Part shown: positions 34,664 to 43,432 of the stretch, piece after piece
How the letters are laid out: each line of letters begins with the position of its first letter
Position numbering within the stretch: the stretch's first letter is position 1
NCBI RefSeq assembly: GCF_024347335.1
Contig: NZ_AP025463.1
Location: 1,054,001-1,118,000, forward strand
Length of the DNA stretch: 64,000 bases
Origin: Vibrio celticus
GTDB lineage: Bacteria; Pseudomonadota; Gammaproteobacteria; Enterobacterales; Vibrionaceae
Reading direction: 5' to 3'
The notes under the pieces: model-generated
The model's input: the letters and a program-made list of their open reading frames with translations, nothing else
Database searches by the model: none
Told to the model about the DNA's origin: nothing
Made by a program: the position numbers and the translations under genes

Positions 34664-34834
34664 AATTACTCTTTATCGCCCAAACTGGTTAAATTTTAAC
34701 AGTGACAACTACCCTGCCAGATAGGGAAATTGTCAAAAATGAAAACTGTTACTTTCGTTTTGTGAAGATTACTTTTGATCAATGCATTTTATTTTTTCAC
34801 GCGAGATTTATTTTTTCAAAAGGTGATGGAGAAA

Positions 34835-34991
34835 CCTCCCCTTAATCCGCATCTTCGATCCATTATGATTCGTGGAAAGGGGAGGAACTGAATACCGATG
34901 GCGGCATGTGCATTTACACGTTCAGCGCCAAAGAAGATTCTCCCCCTCGGTCGTCAATCTAGAGGGGTTGATGAAATCAACTTAAGGGGGA
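34835..34991. repeat. CTCCCC/GGGGAG interspersed hairpin element, copy B
   Basis: ACCTCCCCTTA at 34835 and AAAGGGGAGG near 34880 pair, with words shared with 31020-31080 (CATCTTCGATCC, GAACTGAAT). A second pair TCTCCCCC and GGGGGAG is at 34940-34991. No coding frame is seen. It probably is a REP/MITE-like noncoding repeat. Confidence 0.55.
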
Positions 34992-35116
34992 GTTAGAGGG
35001 TGTTTCAAAATCGACGAACACACGGCAGCCTATCAGCTATTGAAAAGTATTGTGATTGCGCCTGATATGAATGGAGCGCACATGCATTCTAATTGAAAGA
35101 TTTAGTGCTCTAAAAC

Positions 35117-36025
35117 TCACAACGTATAAGCGTTATTCGATTCCAACCACTCTTTTACCGCTCGGTTAAAAGTGACCAACTTCTGCGGTGTTACTCTTCT
35201 TTGAGCATAGATAAGGCTTAGCTTTTGGGCTTTTATCGACCATTCTGGGAACACGTGAATAAGCTCACCTTGTTTGAGCAGCTCTTCGACTTGATAGAAC
35301 GGCAAACTGGCGACACCTATCCCTTGCATCGCCAACTCTAAAATTGAACTGTAGGTATTCGAGCTAACGCTTCCAGTTACTTCAACATGGTAGGTTTGCT
35401 CACCATTGATCAACTCCAGCTGATTCCAACGTTCATTTTGACTGTTAAGAATGAAGCTGCATTTATGGATGTCTTTGGTGGTGGCGAGTGGGTAAGTTGA
35501 TGCGTAATCCGCACTGCAAACGAGAACATTGCGGATGTGCCCGAGATCGTTGGCAATCACATCATTAGGGAGTTCATCGTAGGCTCGGAAAGCAATGTCA
35601 AAGTCGCCAGACTCTATCTTCTTTTTCATCGGCCCAAAGTCGAGAATCAAATCCACTTTTGGGTACTCTTGCTTGAAAGTAGGGATGATATGACGACAAA
35701 GCGCACGCCCAAACTCTATCGGCGCGGTAATTTTCAAATCGCCTGCCACTTCCTGCGTCATGTCTAAGACACGCATTTCCGCTTCGATTGCTAATAGTTG
35801 AATTTGCTTCGCTTTCGAATACAACTCTTCACCCACTTCCGTGAGGCTGATGGAACGAGTCGTTCTGTGAAACAGCTTAGAATTCAATGTTTCTTCGAGT
35901 CGTTGTACATGCCGAGACACTAAACCTTTCGACACATCCAATACTTCAGCGGCCTTGGTGAAGCTTTGCTCTTCGGCGACAGTCAAGAAGGTCTGCATAT
36001 AAATCAAATTCATCATTAGCGCCAT
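35117..36025 (-). CDS. LysR-family transcriptional regulator
   Basis: The 302-residue protein has the LysR helix-turn-helix (FLTVAEEQSFTKAAEVLDVS, then LVSRHVQRLEE) and a periplasmic-binding-protein-like effector domain. FHRTTRSISLTEVGEELYSK is characteristic of the CrgA-type subgroup. An ATG at 36013 (MNLIYMQTF) is an equally likely start. It is divergent from the SMP-30-like gene, whose promoter it probably controls across the 87-bp gap. Effector unknown. Confidence 0.9.
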   Translation of the reverse strand: MALMMNLIYMQTFLTVAEEQSFTKAAEVLDVSKGLVSRHVQRLEETLNSKLFHRTTRSISLTEVGEELYSKAKQIQLLAIEAEMRVLDMTQEVAGDLKITAPIEFGRALCRHIIPTFKQEYPKVDLILDFGPMKKKIESGDFDIAFRAYDELPNDVIANDLGHIRNVLVCSADYASTYPLATTKDIHKCSFILNSQNERWNQLELINGEQTYHVEVTGSVSSNTYSSILELAMQGIGVASLPFYQVEELLKQGELIHVFPEWSIKAQKLSLIYAQRRVTPQKLVTFNRAVKEWLESNNAYTL

Positions 36026-36112
36026 TTAGTAAACAGTGAAGTCATTTTGTACTGTTTTTCTCACTCCTTCAAGAAACTAAGATTCAAAACGTAAACAGAA
36101 AGGAGAAGAACA

Positions 36113-36997
36113 ATGAACAAATTACTACTTATTACCGCTGCAATGGCTGCCTCTATGAATGTTTCAGCTGCCTCTGTTGTAGAAAGCAACCCAACACTGG
36201 TTGGAGACTCATTCGGCTTTGTTGAAGGCCCAACATGGGATGTGGAACATCAACGTTTCTTGTTTAGCGACATTCCAAATAACACAACCTATTCTTACGA
36301 TCTTAACGGCAAGTTGAGCGTGTTTGATGACAATTCTGGTTATGCTAATGGTCTCGATATTGATGCCAAAGGCAACCTGTGGGCTGCCCGCCATGATAGA
36401 AAGTTGTCGTACCGTGAAGGCAACGGAGAGAAAGTGATTGTCGCTGCAACGTATAACGGCAAGCTGCTTAATAGCCCTAACGATTTAACTGTTAACAGTG
36501 ATGGCAGTGTGTGGTTTACCGATCCTCCGTTTGGTATTCAAGGTTACGGCCCAGCAAAGGCAGAACCAGAGCAACCGGTTAATGGCGTTTATCGTTATTT
36601 AGATGGTGATCTAAAGTTGATCACTGGAGAGTTCAAGCTACCAAACGGCATCGCATTTTCTTCTGATGAATCTTCGTTATACGTTGCCGACACATCTGAT
36701 GGCTGGGTATACCGATTTGATGTTGATGGACAGTCACTCAGCAATAAGACGCAATTTGCCCAGGTGAAGGCGGAGTCTGGTTCTGAACCTATGGTTGATG
36801 GCGTCGCTGTTGATGTCGATGACAACCTATTTGCTGCAGCGCACGGTGGCGTGGGGGTGTTCGATAAAGACGGTAAGCAGATAGACTTCATTGCTATTGA
36901 TGCGGGCCATATCAGCAACCTAGAAATTGGCGGGAAACAGCAAGACTTACTGATGGTAACGGCATACAACAAAGTGTTGGTGTTCAAGCTTAAGTAA
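36113..36997 (+). CDS. SMP-30/gluconolactonase-like protein, exported
   Basis: The 294-residue protein has a signal peptide (MNKLLLITAAMAASMNVSAA) and a six-bladed propeller of the SGL/SMP-30 family. The Glu in GFVEGPTW, Asn in LLNSPNDLTV, Asp in VWFTDPPFG and Asp in SSLYVADTSDG are the expected metal-ligand and catalytic positions. Family enzymes are Ca2+/Zn2+-dependent lactonases; the substrate is unknown. AGGAG precedes the ATG. The divergent LysR regulator suggests inducible expression in the periplasm. It ends at a GNRA-type terminator at 37019. Confidence 0.85.
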   Translation: MNKLLLITAAMAASMNVSAASVVESNPTLVGDSFGFVEGPTWDVEHQRFLFSDIPNNTTYSYDLNGKLSVFDDNSGYANGLDIDAKGNLWAARHDRKLSYREGNGEKVIVAATYNGKLLNSPNDLTVNSDGSVWFTDPPFGIQGYGPAKAEPEQPVNGVYRYLDGDLKLITGEFKLPNGIAFSSDESSLYVADTSDGWVYRFDVDGQSLSNKTQFAQVKAESGSEPMVDGVAVDVDDNLFAAAHGGVGVFDKDGKQIDFIAIDAGHISNLEIGGKQQDLLMVTAYNKVLVFKLK

Positions 36998-37017
36998 CAC
37001 CTTATACAAACGAAAAT

Positions 37018-37055
37018 AAAAAGGGACGGGTAGAAATACCGGTCCCTTTTCTCAT
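37018..37055 (+). terminator. rho-independent terminator with GAAA tetraloop after SMP-30-like gene
   Basis: AAAAGGGACGGGTA and TACCGGTCCCTTTT (one mismatch) enclose GAAA and are followed by TTTTC. Its inner GGTA-GNRA-TACC core is shared with the terminators at 26797, 30307 and 32500. Confidence 0.85.
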
Positions 37056-37109
37056 TTGAATATGTCTAAAGTGGGTTAGCTCAATGCGCAGTAATGATGC
37101 TGCTGGCAA

Positions 37110-38003
37110 TTAAGGCTTAGGCTGATTAGCTTTTAGATCTAGCGCCGTTTGATTTGACCTGCTGAAGTACTTTTTCCATTTTATTGGCATCATAGGAATG
37201 ACGATCAGGCTGATGCCGACAAGGGTCAACATATCTGGAATCTCGTCAAACCACATCACGCCAAATAGGGTCACAAACACCAACCCCGAATATTCTGAGA
37301 GAGCAATTTGGTTTGCTGGCGCTTTTTTATAAGCGACCACCACAAGGGCATGGTATCCAAGAACGAACAGGTTGATTGCCATAATCCACCCAACATGACG
37401 CCATTCAATCGCCGCCCATGCAGGTAGAGCAAGAGCCAACGCCAGCGGCAGAGTCATCACACTGGTCCAAAATAGTGTCGAGATAATGTGTTGCTCTGCG
37501 TGAAGACGTTTAATCAAAATATTGCCGACACCCATTGCGAGCGCACTGCCTAAGCCTGCAATAGCGGCCCAGTGAAATTGTTCTGGACGCAACACGATTA
37601 ACACACCCACGAAACCAATCAATGTCGCGACCACTTTTGATGATGTCGGCTTCTCTTTCAATAAAACAATAGAAAGCGGGAGCATGAGAATAGGCCCAAC
37701 ATAGAACATCGCATTTGCGGTCGCCAAGGTGAGGTGTGTGATGGCAATCATTGCGCAGCCACTTCCCACTAGGATGAATTGAGCCCGCAAGAAGTTGATG
37801 CGACAACCACCTTGCATGCGTGTCTCTTTGGGTAGCTTTAACCAAAAAGGAAGCAGCAACATCACGCTCAATAGCTGGCGGATAAACACATATTGGAACG
37901 TGGGCACTTCACCGTTCAGCACTTTGAGTGAGACGTCTGAAAAGGAGGCGAGCAGGTTGGCGAATACTAAGAGCAAAATCGCGTGGTTGGTGGCTTTGGT
38001 CAT
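37110..38003 (-). CDS. EamA/DMT-superfamily transporter
   Basis: The 297-residue protein has ten predicted helices in two EamA repeats (first ALLLVFANLLASFSDVSLK region, second AAIAGLGSALAMGVGNILIK region). ALSEYSGLVFVTLFGVMWFDE near residue 232-252 is the conserved end of the second repeat. It probably exports a metabolite across the inner membrane. It converges on the SMP-30-like gene through a 112-bp gap. No substrate indication. Confidence 0.82.
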   Translation of the reverse strand: MTKATNHAILLLVFANLLASFSDVSLKVLNGEVPTFQYVFIRQLLSVMLLLPFWLKLPKETRMQGGCRINFLRAQFILVGSGCAMIAITHLTLATANAMFYVGPILMLPLSIVLLKEKPTSSKVVATLIGFVGVLIVLRPEQFHWAAIAGLGSALAMGVGNILIKRLHAEQHIISTLFWTSVMTLPLALALALPAWAAIEWRHVGWIMAINLFVLGYHALVVVAYKKAPANQIALSEYSGLVFVTLFGVMWFDEIPDMLTLVGISLIVIPMMPIKWKKYFSRSNQTALDLKANQPKP

Positions 38004-38139
38004 ACAGAAACGGCGCTACATATTTGTCATACAATTATGGGCGCACATAATACATGAGAATCGAAAATATGTAAGAACAAAAAACCAAGTAAGAACAATG
38101 TCGTTCGATGCTTAGTGGTATGGGGTGCGAGATCTGCTA

Positions 38140-39159
38140 TTACGACCTGAGTTCAGTAGGTGAGTGTCCAGTCCAGTTTTTGAATGCTCGACTGAATGCG
38201 CTCGAGTCTGAGAAGCCAAGTTCGTGAGCCACATAGGTAATGTTGCCGTCGTTTTGATTTAGTAGCGTCAGGCTCAGCTCAAGTCGGTATTTATCGAACA
38301 AACGACGAAAACTCACACCTTGTTGTTTAAGTTTACGATTCAGGGTTCGAGGGCTGATGTGAAGATTATTCGCCACGCTATCTAGGTTGGTGTCTTTCAC
38401 CGCGAGCACTTTGAACGTTTCATTCACTTTGTAGATTAGGTTGGTTTTTAATGTTTTTTCCATCTGTTGGTCGGCGATTCGTACTAACTCTGCATGAAAG
38501 TCGGCTTGGAATTGGCGAGGTTTCGCTTGGACAAGATCGTTAGGAAATAGGAGGTAGCGGGCGGGGAAGCCTTCCTTCATTTCAACATTAAAGACACGCT
38601 CATAGACGCTCAAGAACTCATCACCGATGGTGTTCTTATGGATGTGAATGGAGAGCTTTTGATTCGGCGCATTAAGGTACCTACGAACGAGCTTGATCAT
38701 AATACTGAAATAGAGCCCTAAGCTGATGTGTGTCATCAGGGTAGTTTCGTCGATGTACTCTGGGGTTACTGTCCAAAGTTCTATGTCACCACACTCTGTT
38801 TCGCGACTGAATATTTTCAGTAGTGGATGTATGTGAGTTGAGTATCGACTCAGAAGCTGGCAAAAGCTGGCAAGGTTTGGTGCAGTGAGCATAGCCATTA
38901 CCGGAGCGCCCATCTCAAGCTCATCGAAGTGGCGAGCGGATTCATCAAACAGGTCGATCAGTTCATGATCAAAGCGTTGGTAGATATTGGTGATGGCGGT
39001 TTGAAGCTGATAAGCCGAGATCGATTCGGCGGAGCAAAGTTGTTTATAGACCTCTGCTCCCGACCAGATATCGCTGCTGTCTCCAATTCTAGCCTGAATA
39101 GCAGAATCTAAAGTTTTAAACCAAAATATGGGCAACTGAGTACTAAAACTTTCCACCAT
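38140..39159 (-). CDS. AraC-family regulator with arabinose-binding-like N-terminal domain
   Basis: The 339-residue protein has a C-terminal AraC DNA-binding pair of helix-turn-helices (DTNLDSVANNLHISPRTLNR and THVAHELGFSD... with SDSSAFSRAFKNWTGHSPTE near 317-336). The N-terminal ~230 residues are like OruR/ToxT-type regulators that sense amino-acid or fatty-acid derivatives. The upstream neighbour on the same strand is an outer-membrane protein gene 105 bases away, which may be part of its operon or target. Confidence 0.88.
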   Translation of the reverse strand: MVESFSTQLPIFWFKTLDSAIQARIGDSSDIWSGAEVYKQLCSAESISAYQLQTAITNIYQRFDHELIDLFDESARHFDELEMGAPVMAMLTAPNLASFCQLLSRYSTHIHPLLKIFSRETECGDIELWTVTPEYIDETTLMTHISLGLYFSIMIKLVRRYLNAPNQKLSIHIHKNTIGDEFLSVYERVFNVEMKEGFPARYLLFPNDLVQAKPRQFQADFHAELVRIADQQMEKTLKTNLIYKVNETFKVLAVKDTNLDSVANNLHISPRTLNRKLKQQGVSFRRLFDKYRLELSLTLLNQNDGNITYVAHELGFSDSSAFSRAFKNWTGHSPTELRS

Positions 39160-39263
39160 AACTCCCTGTTATTTCTGGCGATTGAAGAGTGTTCTTCTCG
39201 GTAATATGTCCAAATTAAAGGATTTGTTTACGGGTTACAAGCAATGAAAATCTCAGTTCAACC

Positions 39264-40265
39264 TTAGAATTTGTAATCAACACCGACTGAAACCACATAT
39301 TGTGATGATTGGTAATACTCAATGTTTGAATTCGTTGTCTTGGCGCCGAGTAGTGACACCAGAGACCAGTTTTTTGCATCAAAGATATTGGCGTATTCAT
39401 AAGCAACGAAGGCGCCAAAGTCTTTGTCTTCACGTGTCTTATTAAAAATTGGGTTCTCTTTATCATAGCTGCGTTTTGCTGCATTGAGTGTTAAAGCAAG
39501 ACCATGATTTCCGTATCTTTTCGCTAGGTTGATTTCCGCGCCAAGGCTCAAGAACGACAGTGCATCACCCTCAGAATCTGAAGAGAAAACATTCATTGAA
39601 GGTGTGAGAATGCCTGACCCATCTTTCAAGAAGTACTGATAACCAGACTTGAGATAAAAGTACTTTCGTTCTCGAATCATCAGTGCGCGTTCTTCGTCAG
39701 TTAAACCAAGCCCCTTTAGACCGGTGTTTTCTTTTTTAACGTCTGACTCACCAGAAGCGACATCGAGATTAAAGTTCGAGCCCATTATTCTTGAAAGCTG
39801 CATTCGAACCACAGTGCCAGTGAGGTCGGTTTCTTTCCTATTTGAGTCAACAGCATAAGGGTCATCCCACACTTCGCCAGATATCAGAGTTGGCAAGATA
39901 GAAAAATCAACCACCATGCCACTTTCCACTTGCTGCCTATATCCAATTTCAAATGCCAGCGTACCTGTGATGATGTCGTCTCTTGAGGTACCTAAGAAAA
40001 ACTGTTTGTGATTCAAAGCGCCAAAGGTGTATTGCACTGAACCCAAAACAGCGACCATTCCCTCGGCTTCCGTATTACCCGACGACGTTAAATCAGCTTG
40101 AGATTGATGGTTGCTTTGACCAACATCGAGGTTGCTTGAGTTTGCGGTGAAGCCGGTTAGGAAGGTCATGTTGCCACTGAAGCCTTCGCTTGGTGCTAGA
40201 GCTGCGAATGAGTATGGCGCAAGCGTCAGACTTGCCAAGAATAGGAAAATAATATGTTTCATCAA
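39264..40265 (-). CDS. DUF2860-like outer-membrane beta-barrel protein
   Basis: The 333-residue precursor has a signal peptide ending YSFAAL and ends with VSVGVDYKF, a terminal Phe typical of outer-membrane barrels. The body alternates short hydrophobic strands (QYTFGALNHKQFFLGTSRDD, AFVAYEYANIFDAKNWSLVS). It resembles Vibrio DUF2860 proteins in size and strand pattern, as I remember them. Before the ISL3 insertion it would have followed the amidase by about 40 bases, suggesting a former operon; the amidase substrate could have entered through this protein. Confidence 0.6.
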   Translation of the reverse strand: MMKHIIFLFLASLTLAPYSFAALAPSEGFSGNMTFLTGFTANSSNLDVGQSNHQSQADLTSSGNTEAEGMVAVLGSVQYTFGALNHKQFFLGTSRDDIITGTLAFEIGYRQQVESGMVVDFSILPTLISGEVWDDPYAVDSNRKETDLTGTVVRMQLSRIMGSNFNLDVASGESDVKKENTGLKGLGLTDEERALMIRERKYFYLKSGYQYFLKDGSGILTPSMNVFSSDSEGDALSFLSLGAEINLAKRYGNHGLALTLNAAKRSYDKENPIFNKTREDKDFGAFVAYEYANIFDAKNWSLVSLLGAKTTNSNIEYYQSSQYVVSVGVDYKF

Positions 40266-40302
40266 AAGACTCGTACTTAAATGGTTTTCTAAATTGAATC
40301 GC

Positions 40303-40310
40303 TTTTTAAA
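40303..40310. repeat. 8-bp target-site duplication of the ISL3 element, left copy
   Basis: TTTTTAAA directly precedes the left inverted repeat and recurs directly after the right one at 41597-41604. This marks a recent insertion. Confidence 0.9.
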
Positions 40311-41596
40311 GGTTCATCGCGGATTAACGGGAATCAAAAACGGTAGTAAGTGATATGGTTTAGTCGCCAAACAAAAATCATACACAAACTACCGTTTTCA
40401 TGCCGAATTATACTTTCCTAACTTCATTCTGGGAAGGCTTTCAAATAGTAAAGTCTCATCAGACAGCATCACTGATTACCCTGACTCTTAAACCTAACTT
40501 TGAGGAAAAGTGCCTTTGTGGTCTTGAAGCCGAAGCTATTCATGAGTATCAATGGCGTCATGTAAAAAAGGCCATGTTGCTCGGTGTTCCTGTTGAACTT
40601 TCCGTTCAAACACGAAGAATTAAGTGTCGTGACTGCGGCATAAAAACAGAGTCTCTATCTTGGTTAGAGCCTTATGCTCGTATCACGAAGCGCTTAAAAA
40701 ATCATATAGAACAACTGCTGCCTCTTCTTCCCATTAAGCATATCTCCCAGTTAACGAGCGTACATTGGCACACCATTAAAGAGATAGATAAACGCCGACT
40801 TCGACAAGTTGTATCGTCAGTGAAATGGGAAGAGCTAAGGCAACTCGTCATGGACGAGTTCGCTATCTTTAAAGGGCACAGGTATGCCACGGTCATTGCT
40901 GACGCTAAGACTCATCAAGTCATTTGGATAGGGTTAGGCCGTAGCCGCAAGGACATACGACCGTTCTTCGAGCTGTTAGGCAAGCATGGCAATAATATCG
41001 AAGCGGTCGCGATGGACATGAATACGGCTTTTGACCTTGAAGTTCAAGCGCACTGCCCGAACGCAAAAATCGTTTACGACTTATTCCATGTTGTTGCTAA
41101 GTTCGGTCGTGAGGTCATGGATAGAGTCAGAGTCGACCAAGCCAACAAACTCAAGCAAGATAAAAAAGCGAGGCAATGGGTCAAGCGCTCACGCTGGGTG
41201 TTGTTGAAAAATAGAGGCAACTTAAATCCACGGCAAGACAGCTATCTTACAGAAATATTGAATATCAATAAGGACTTAATGACCACTTACATCCTCGGAG
41301 CACAACTCAAAGAGCTTTGGTATTGTGAATCAGAAGCACATGCTAAAGGGCTCTGGGAGGCTTGGTGGGCACAAGTACAAGAGAGTGGAATTAAGCCATT
41401 GAAAGAGTTCGCTCGAAAACTGAGTCCTTATCTTCACGGTATTATCGCATCGGCAAGTTATCCGCTAAACACCTGCACCCTAGAAGGGATAAACAACAAG
41501 ATAAAGCTAATCAAGCGAACGGGATATGGGTATCGAGATACAGACTACTTCTTCTTGAAGATAAAATCGGCTTTCCCCGGAAAGCCGCGATGAACC
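40311..41596 (+). mobile_element. ISL3-family insertion sequence, intact
   Basis: The 1286-bp element starts GGTTCATCGCGG and ends with the inverted copy CCGCGATGAACC. It is flanked by the perfect 8-bp direct repeat TTTTTAAA, as expected for ISL3. AAAACGGTAGT near 40337 and ACTACCGTTTT near 40388 form an internal subterminal inverted repeat that may bind transposase. It contains a single intact transposase. It separates the amidase stop from the outer-membrane gene start. Confidence 0.92.
40400..41593 (+). CDS. ISL3-family transposase
   Basis: The 397-residue protein begins with a zinc-finger-like N-terminal part (CLCGLEAEAIH, then RIKCRDCGIKTES), then the ISL3 transposase domain: LVMDEFAIFKGHRYATVI holds the first catalytic Asp, AVAMDMNTAFDLEVQ the second, and CTLEGINNKIKLIKRTGYGY the Glu. 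The frame runs to within three bases of the right inverted repeat with no interruption, so the element is probably active. Confidence 0.93.
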   Translation: MPNYTFLTSFWEGFQIVKSHQTASLITLTLKPNFEEKCLCGLEAEAIHEYQWRHVKKAMLLGVPVELSVQTRRIKCRDCGIKTESLSWLEPYARITKRLKNHIEQLLPLLPIKHISQLTSVHWHTIKEIDKRRLRQVVSSVKWEELRQLVMDEFAIFKGHRYATVIADAKTHQVIWIGLGRSRKDIRPFFELLGKHGNNIEAVAMDMNTAFDLEVQAHCPNAKIVYDLFHVVAKFGREVMDRVRVDQANKLKQDKKARQWVKRSRWVLLKNRGNLNPRQDSYLTEILNINKDLMTTYILGAQLKELWYCESEAHAKGLWEAWWAQVQESGIKPLKEFARKLSPYLHGIIASASYPLNTCTLEGINNKIKLIKRTGYGYRDTDYFFLKIKSAFPGKPR

Positions 41597-41599
41597 TTT

Positions 41600-43165
41600 T
41601 TAAAGCGCAATCGGGGCTTTTCTGTTTGCCCAAGGCTTGGCGTGTTCTAGTTGATAGGCCAATTCAAATAACAGGCGGTCGTTGCCTCTCGCTGCGGAAA
41701 AGTGGCTACCAACAGGAAGGTTCTGCTTGTTCCAATACAAGGGAACCGACATCGCCGGATGGCCAGCCACGTTTTCGATTGGCGTGTAGGACATCAATTT
41801 CTCTGAACGTGCCCATATCTCTTTGCCGGAGTGCGTTTTCTGGTCGAAATATTCGATGTCCAAAGGAACATGGTTTGCACAAGGGGTGAGCCATATATCG
41901 ATGTTTTTAAAGAACTCTCGGTTGTGATTGATCGCGAAGTTTCGGCATCGTTCTTGAGAGTCGATATACAAGCTAGGAGTAGCTTTTAAGCGCGCTTGCA
42001 TCGTGCGAGCTAAATAGACGACGTTGTCGCTGACTTTGTCTGGCATCGATTCTAGCGGCATCCCTAGGCGATCGAATTGCTCAGCAAAGCTTGCCATTTT
42101 GTTGCCAAATACGCCCATGTAGTTACGCATGAACACATCGCCATCTTGGATGGGTTGTTCAACTTCGATAACGATATGCCCAAGGCTTTCGAGCAAAGAG
42201 ATCGTAGAACGAATGGCTGCGAGCGTATCTTTATCGGGAAGCCTGCCGTGTATATCTTTGAGGGTGACGCCAATCTTTATCTGACGGTTAAGAGAAGCAT
42301 TAACCATTCCTATTGGGGTTCGAGGAAAAGGCGTCTCAAAGTCATTTTTTGTATGATGCTCTGTGACTGAAACTGCCAAAGCAGCGTCACGAACGGTTCT
42401 CGAAATAAACGATTGATGAGTAAAACCTTCGTCTGTTGAACCGTCAGTTAGCCCTAAGATCAAAGATTCTCGACTTGGTTTAAAGCCAAAAATTCCAGTC
42501 GCCGAAGCGGGCATACGAGAAGAGCCGCCGCCATCAGTAGAATGCACTAAGGGTACATAGCCAGCTGCAATCGCTGCTGCGCCACCGCCAGTCGATGAGT
42601 GAACACCTCGGCCTAGATCCCATGGGTTGCGCGTCGCGCCATAAAGGGAGTTCTGGGTGCAGCCTAGTGTCATCATCTCAGGGATGTTCGTCATGCCAAT
42701 GGTGTTCAGCCCTGCATTTTGAGTCGCTCGAATAAACCAAGAGGTCGCGTTGGGTTTTCTGCCTTGGTTTAGCTTCGAACCCAGGGTGCATTCAAGCCCA
42801 GCAAAATCAACGCAGTCTTTCACCAAGAAAGGCACGCCGGCAAAGGGTGAGTTCGGGTTAAATGAGTTTGCTCGCTCAAGCGCTAAGTCAAAGCACTCAG
42901 CAACAACCGCATTAACCTGATCATTGGTCTGGCGAATTTTGTAGATGGCTTCTTGTACAAACTCTTTTGGCGAGGCTTTTTTGTCTCTTATCAGGTTCGC
43001 CATCTCAGTTGCATCCAGTGGCGAGTAAACGGTTTGGTGATCTGAAGGCAAATTGGTTGGCGAAGTTGCATTCGCTAAGGTAGGCAGAGAGATAGCCGCA
43101 GCTGAAACGGCGCCTTTTCCCATAACTTTGAAAAAATCTCTGCGCTTTAATTCATTGATAGTCAT
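41600..43165 (-). CDS. amidase-signature-family amidase with Tat-type leader
   Basis: The 521-residue enzyme belongs to the amidase signature family. The catalytic Lys is in PFLVKDCVD (near 118), and the Ser pair is in the STGGGAAAIAAG and TDGGGSSRMPASATG glycine/serine-rich block near 195-220. These form the Ser-cisSer-Lys triad that hydrolyses amides. The leader LKRRDFFKVMGKGAVSAAAI has a twin-arginine-type RRDFFK motif, suggesting export of the folded enzyme. Its stop codon lies inside the 8-bp duplication of the ISL3 element, so the gene end is preserved. Substrate unknown. Confidence 0.88.
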   Translation of the reverse strand: MTINELKRRDFFKVMGKGAVSAAAISLPTLANATSPTNLPSDHQTVYSPLDATEMANLIRDKKASPKEFVQEAIYKIRQTNDQVNAVVAECFDLALERANSFNPNSPFAGVPFLVKDCVDFAGLECTLGSKLNQGRKPNATSWFIRATQNAGLNTIGMTNIPEMMTLGCTQNSLYGATRNPWDLGRGVHSSTGGGAAAIAAGYVPLVHSTDGGGSSRMPASATGIFGFKPSRESLILGLTDGSTDEGFTHQSFISRTVRDAALAVSVTEHHTKNDFETPFPRTPIGMVNASLNRQIKIGVTLKDIHGRLPDKDTLAAIRSTISLLESLGHIVIEVEQPIQDGDVFMRNYMGVFGNKMASFAEQFDRLGMPLESMPDKVSDNVVYLARTMQARLKATPSLYIDSQERCRNFAINHNREFFKNIDIWLTPCANHVPLDIEYFDQKTHSGKEIWARSEKLMSYTPIENVAGHPAMSVPLYWNKQNLPVGSHFSAARGNDRLLFELAYQLEHAKPWANRKAPIAL

Positions 43166-43432
43166 AGTTTCTATCCCAAGTTAGAAAGTCACTATCCTTG
43201 TTTCGAAATCTAGCTTGCTAGATCTATCTTCACTCCGTGTGCTGATTTATGGAACTAGAATAAAGATCGGAGTGTTTGCTTGCAGTGCAAATACCGCCAA
43301 CATTCATACCATTCACGCCAACTCGTTTGTCGGGTTATGTATAGGCCATGCTTATTCGATTTGTTTGGGGATATGTTGCTTGGGTATGCGCTGCCCTTAT
43401 ATCAGCGCATTGCAGATAGTAACTGTTTGAGC

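Larger units (their letters stand above)
33108..34713 (-). mobile_element. IS3-family insertion sequence, decayed
   Basis: The element is bounded by perfect 11-bp terminal inverted repeats, GGTAGTTGTCA at 33108 and TGACAACTACC at 34703-34713. It has an orfA/orfB pair on the minus strand. The flanks (TTCAA and CTGCC) are not a target duplication, so one end has probably been rearranged. OrfB and orfA contain frame breaks. Confidence 0.85.

Noticed and set aside
41590..41889. 99-residue frame overlapping the amidase 3' end
   Set aside because: It starts inside the ISL3 right end and reads across the opposite strand of the amidase; no conserved features.
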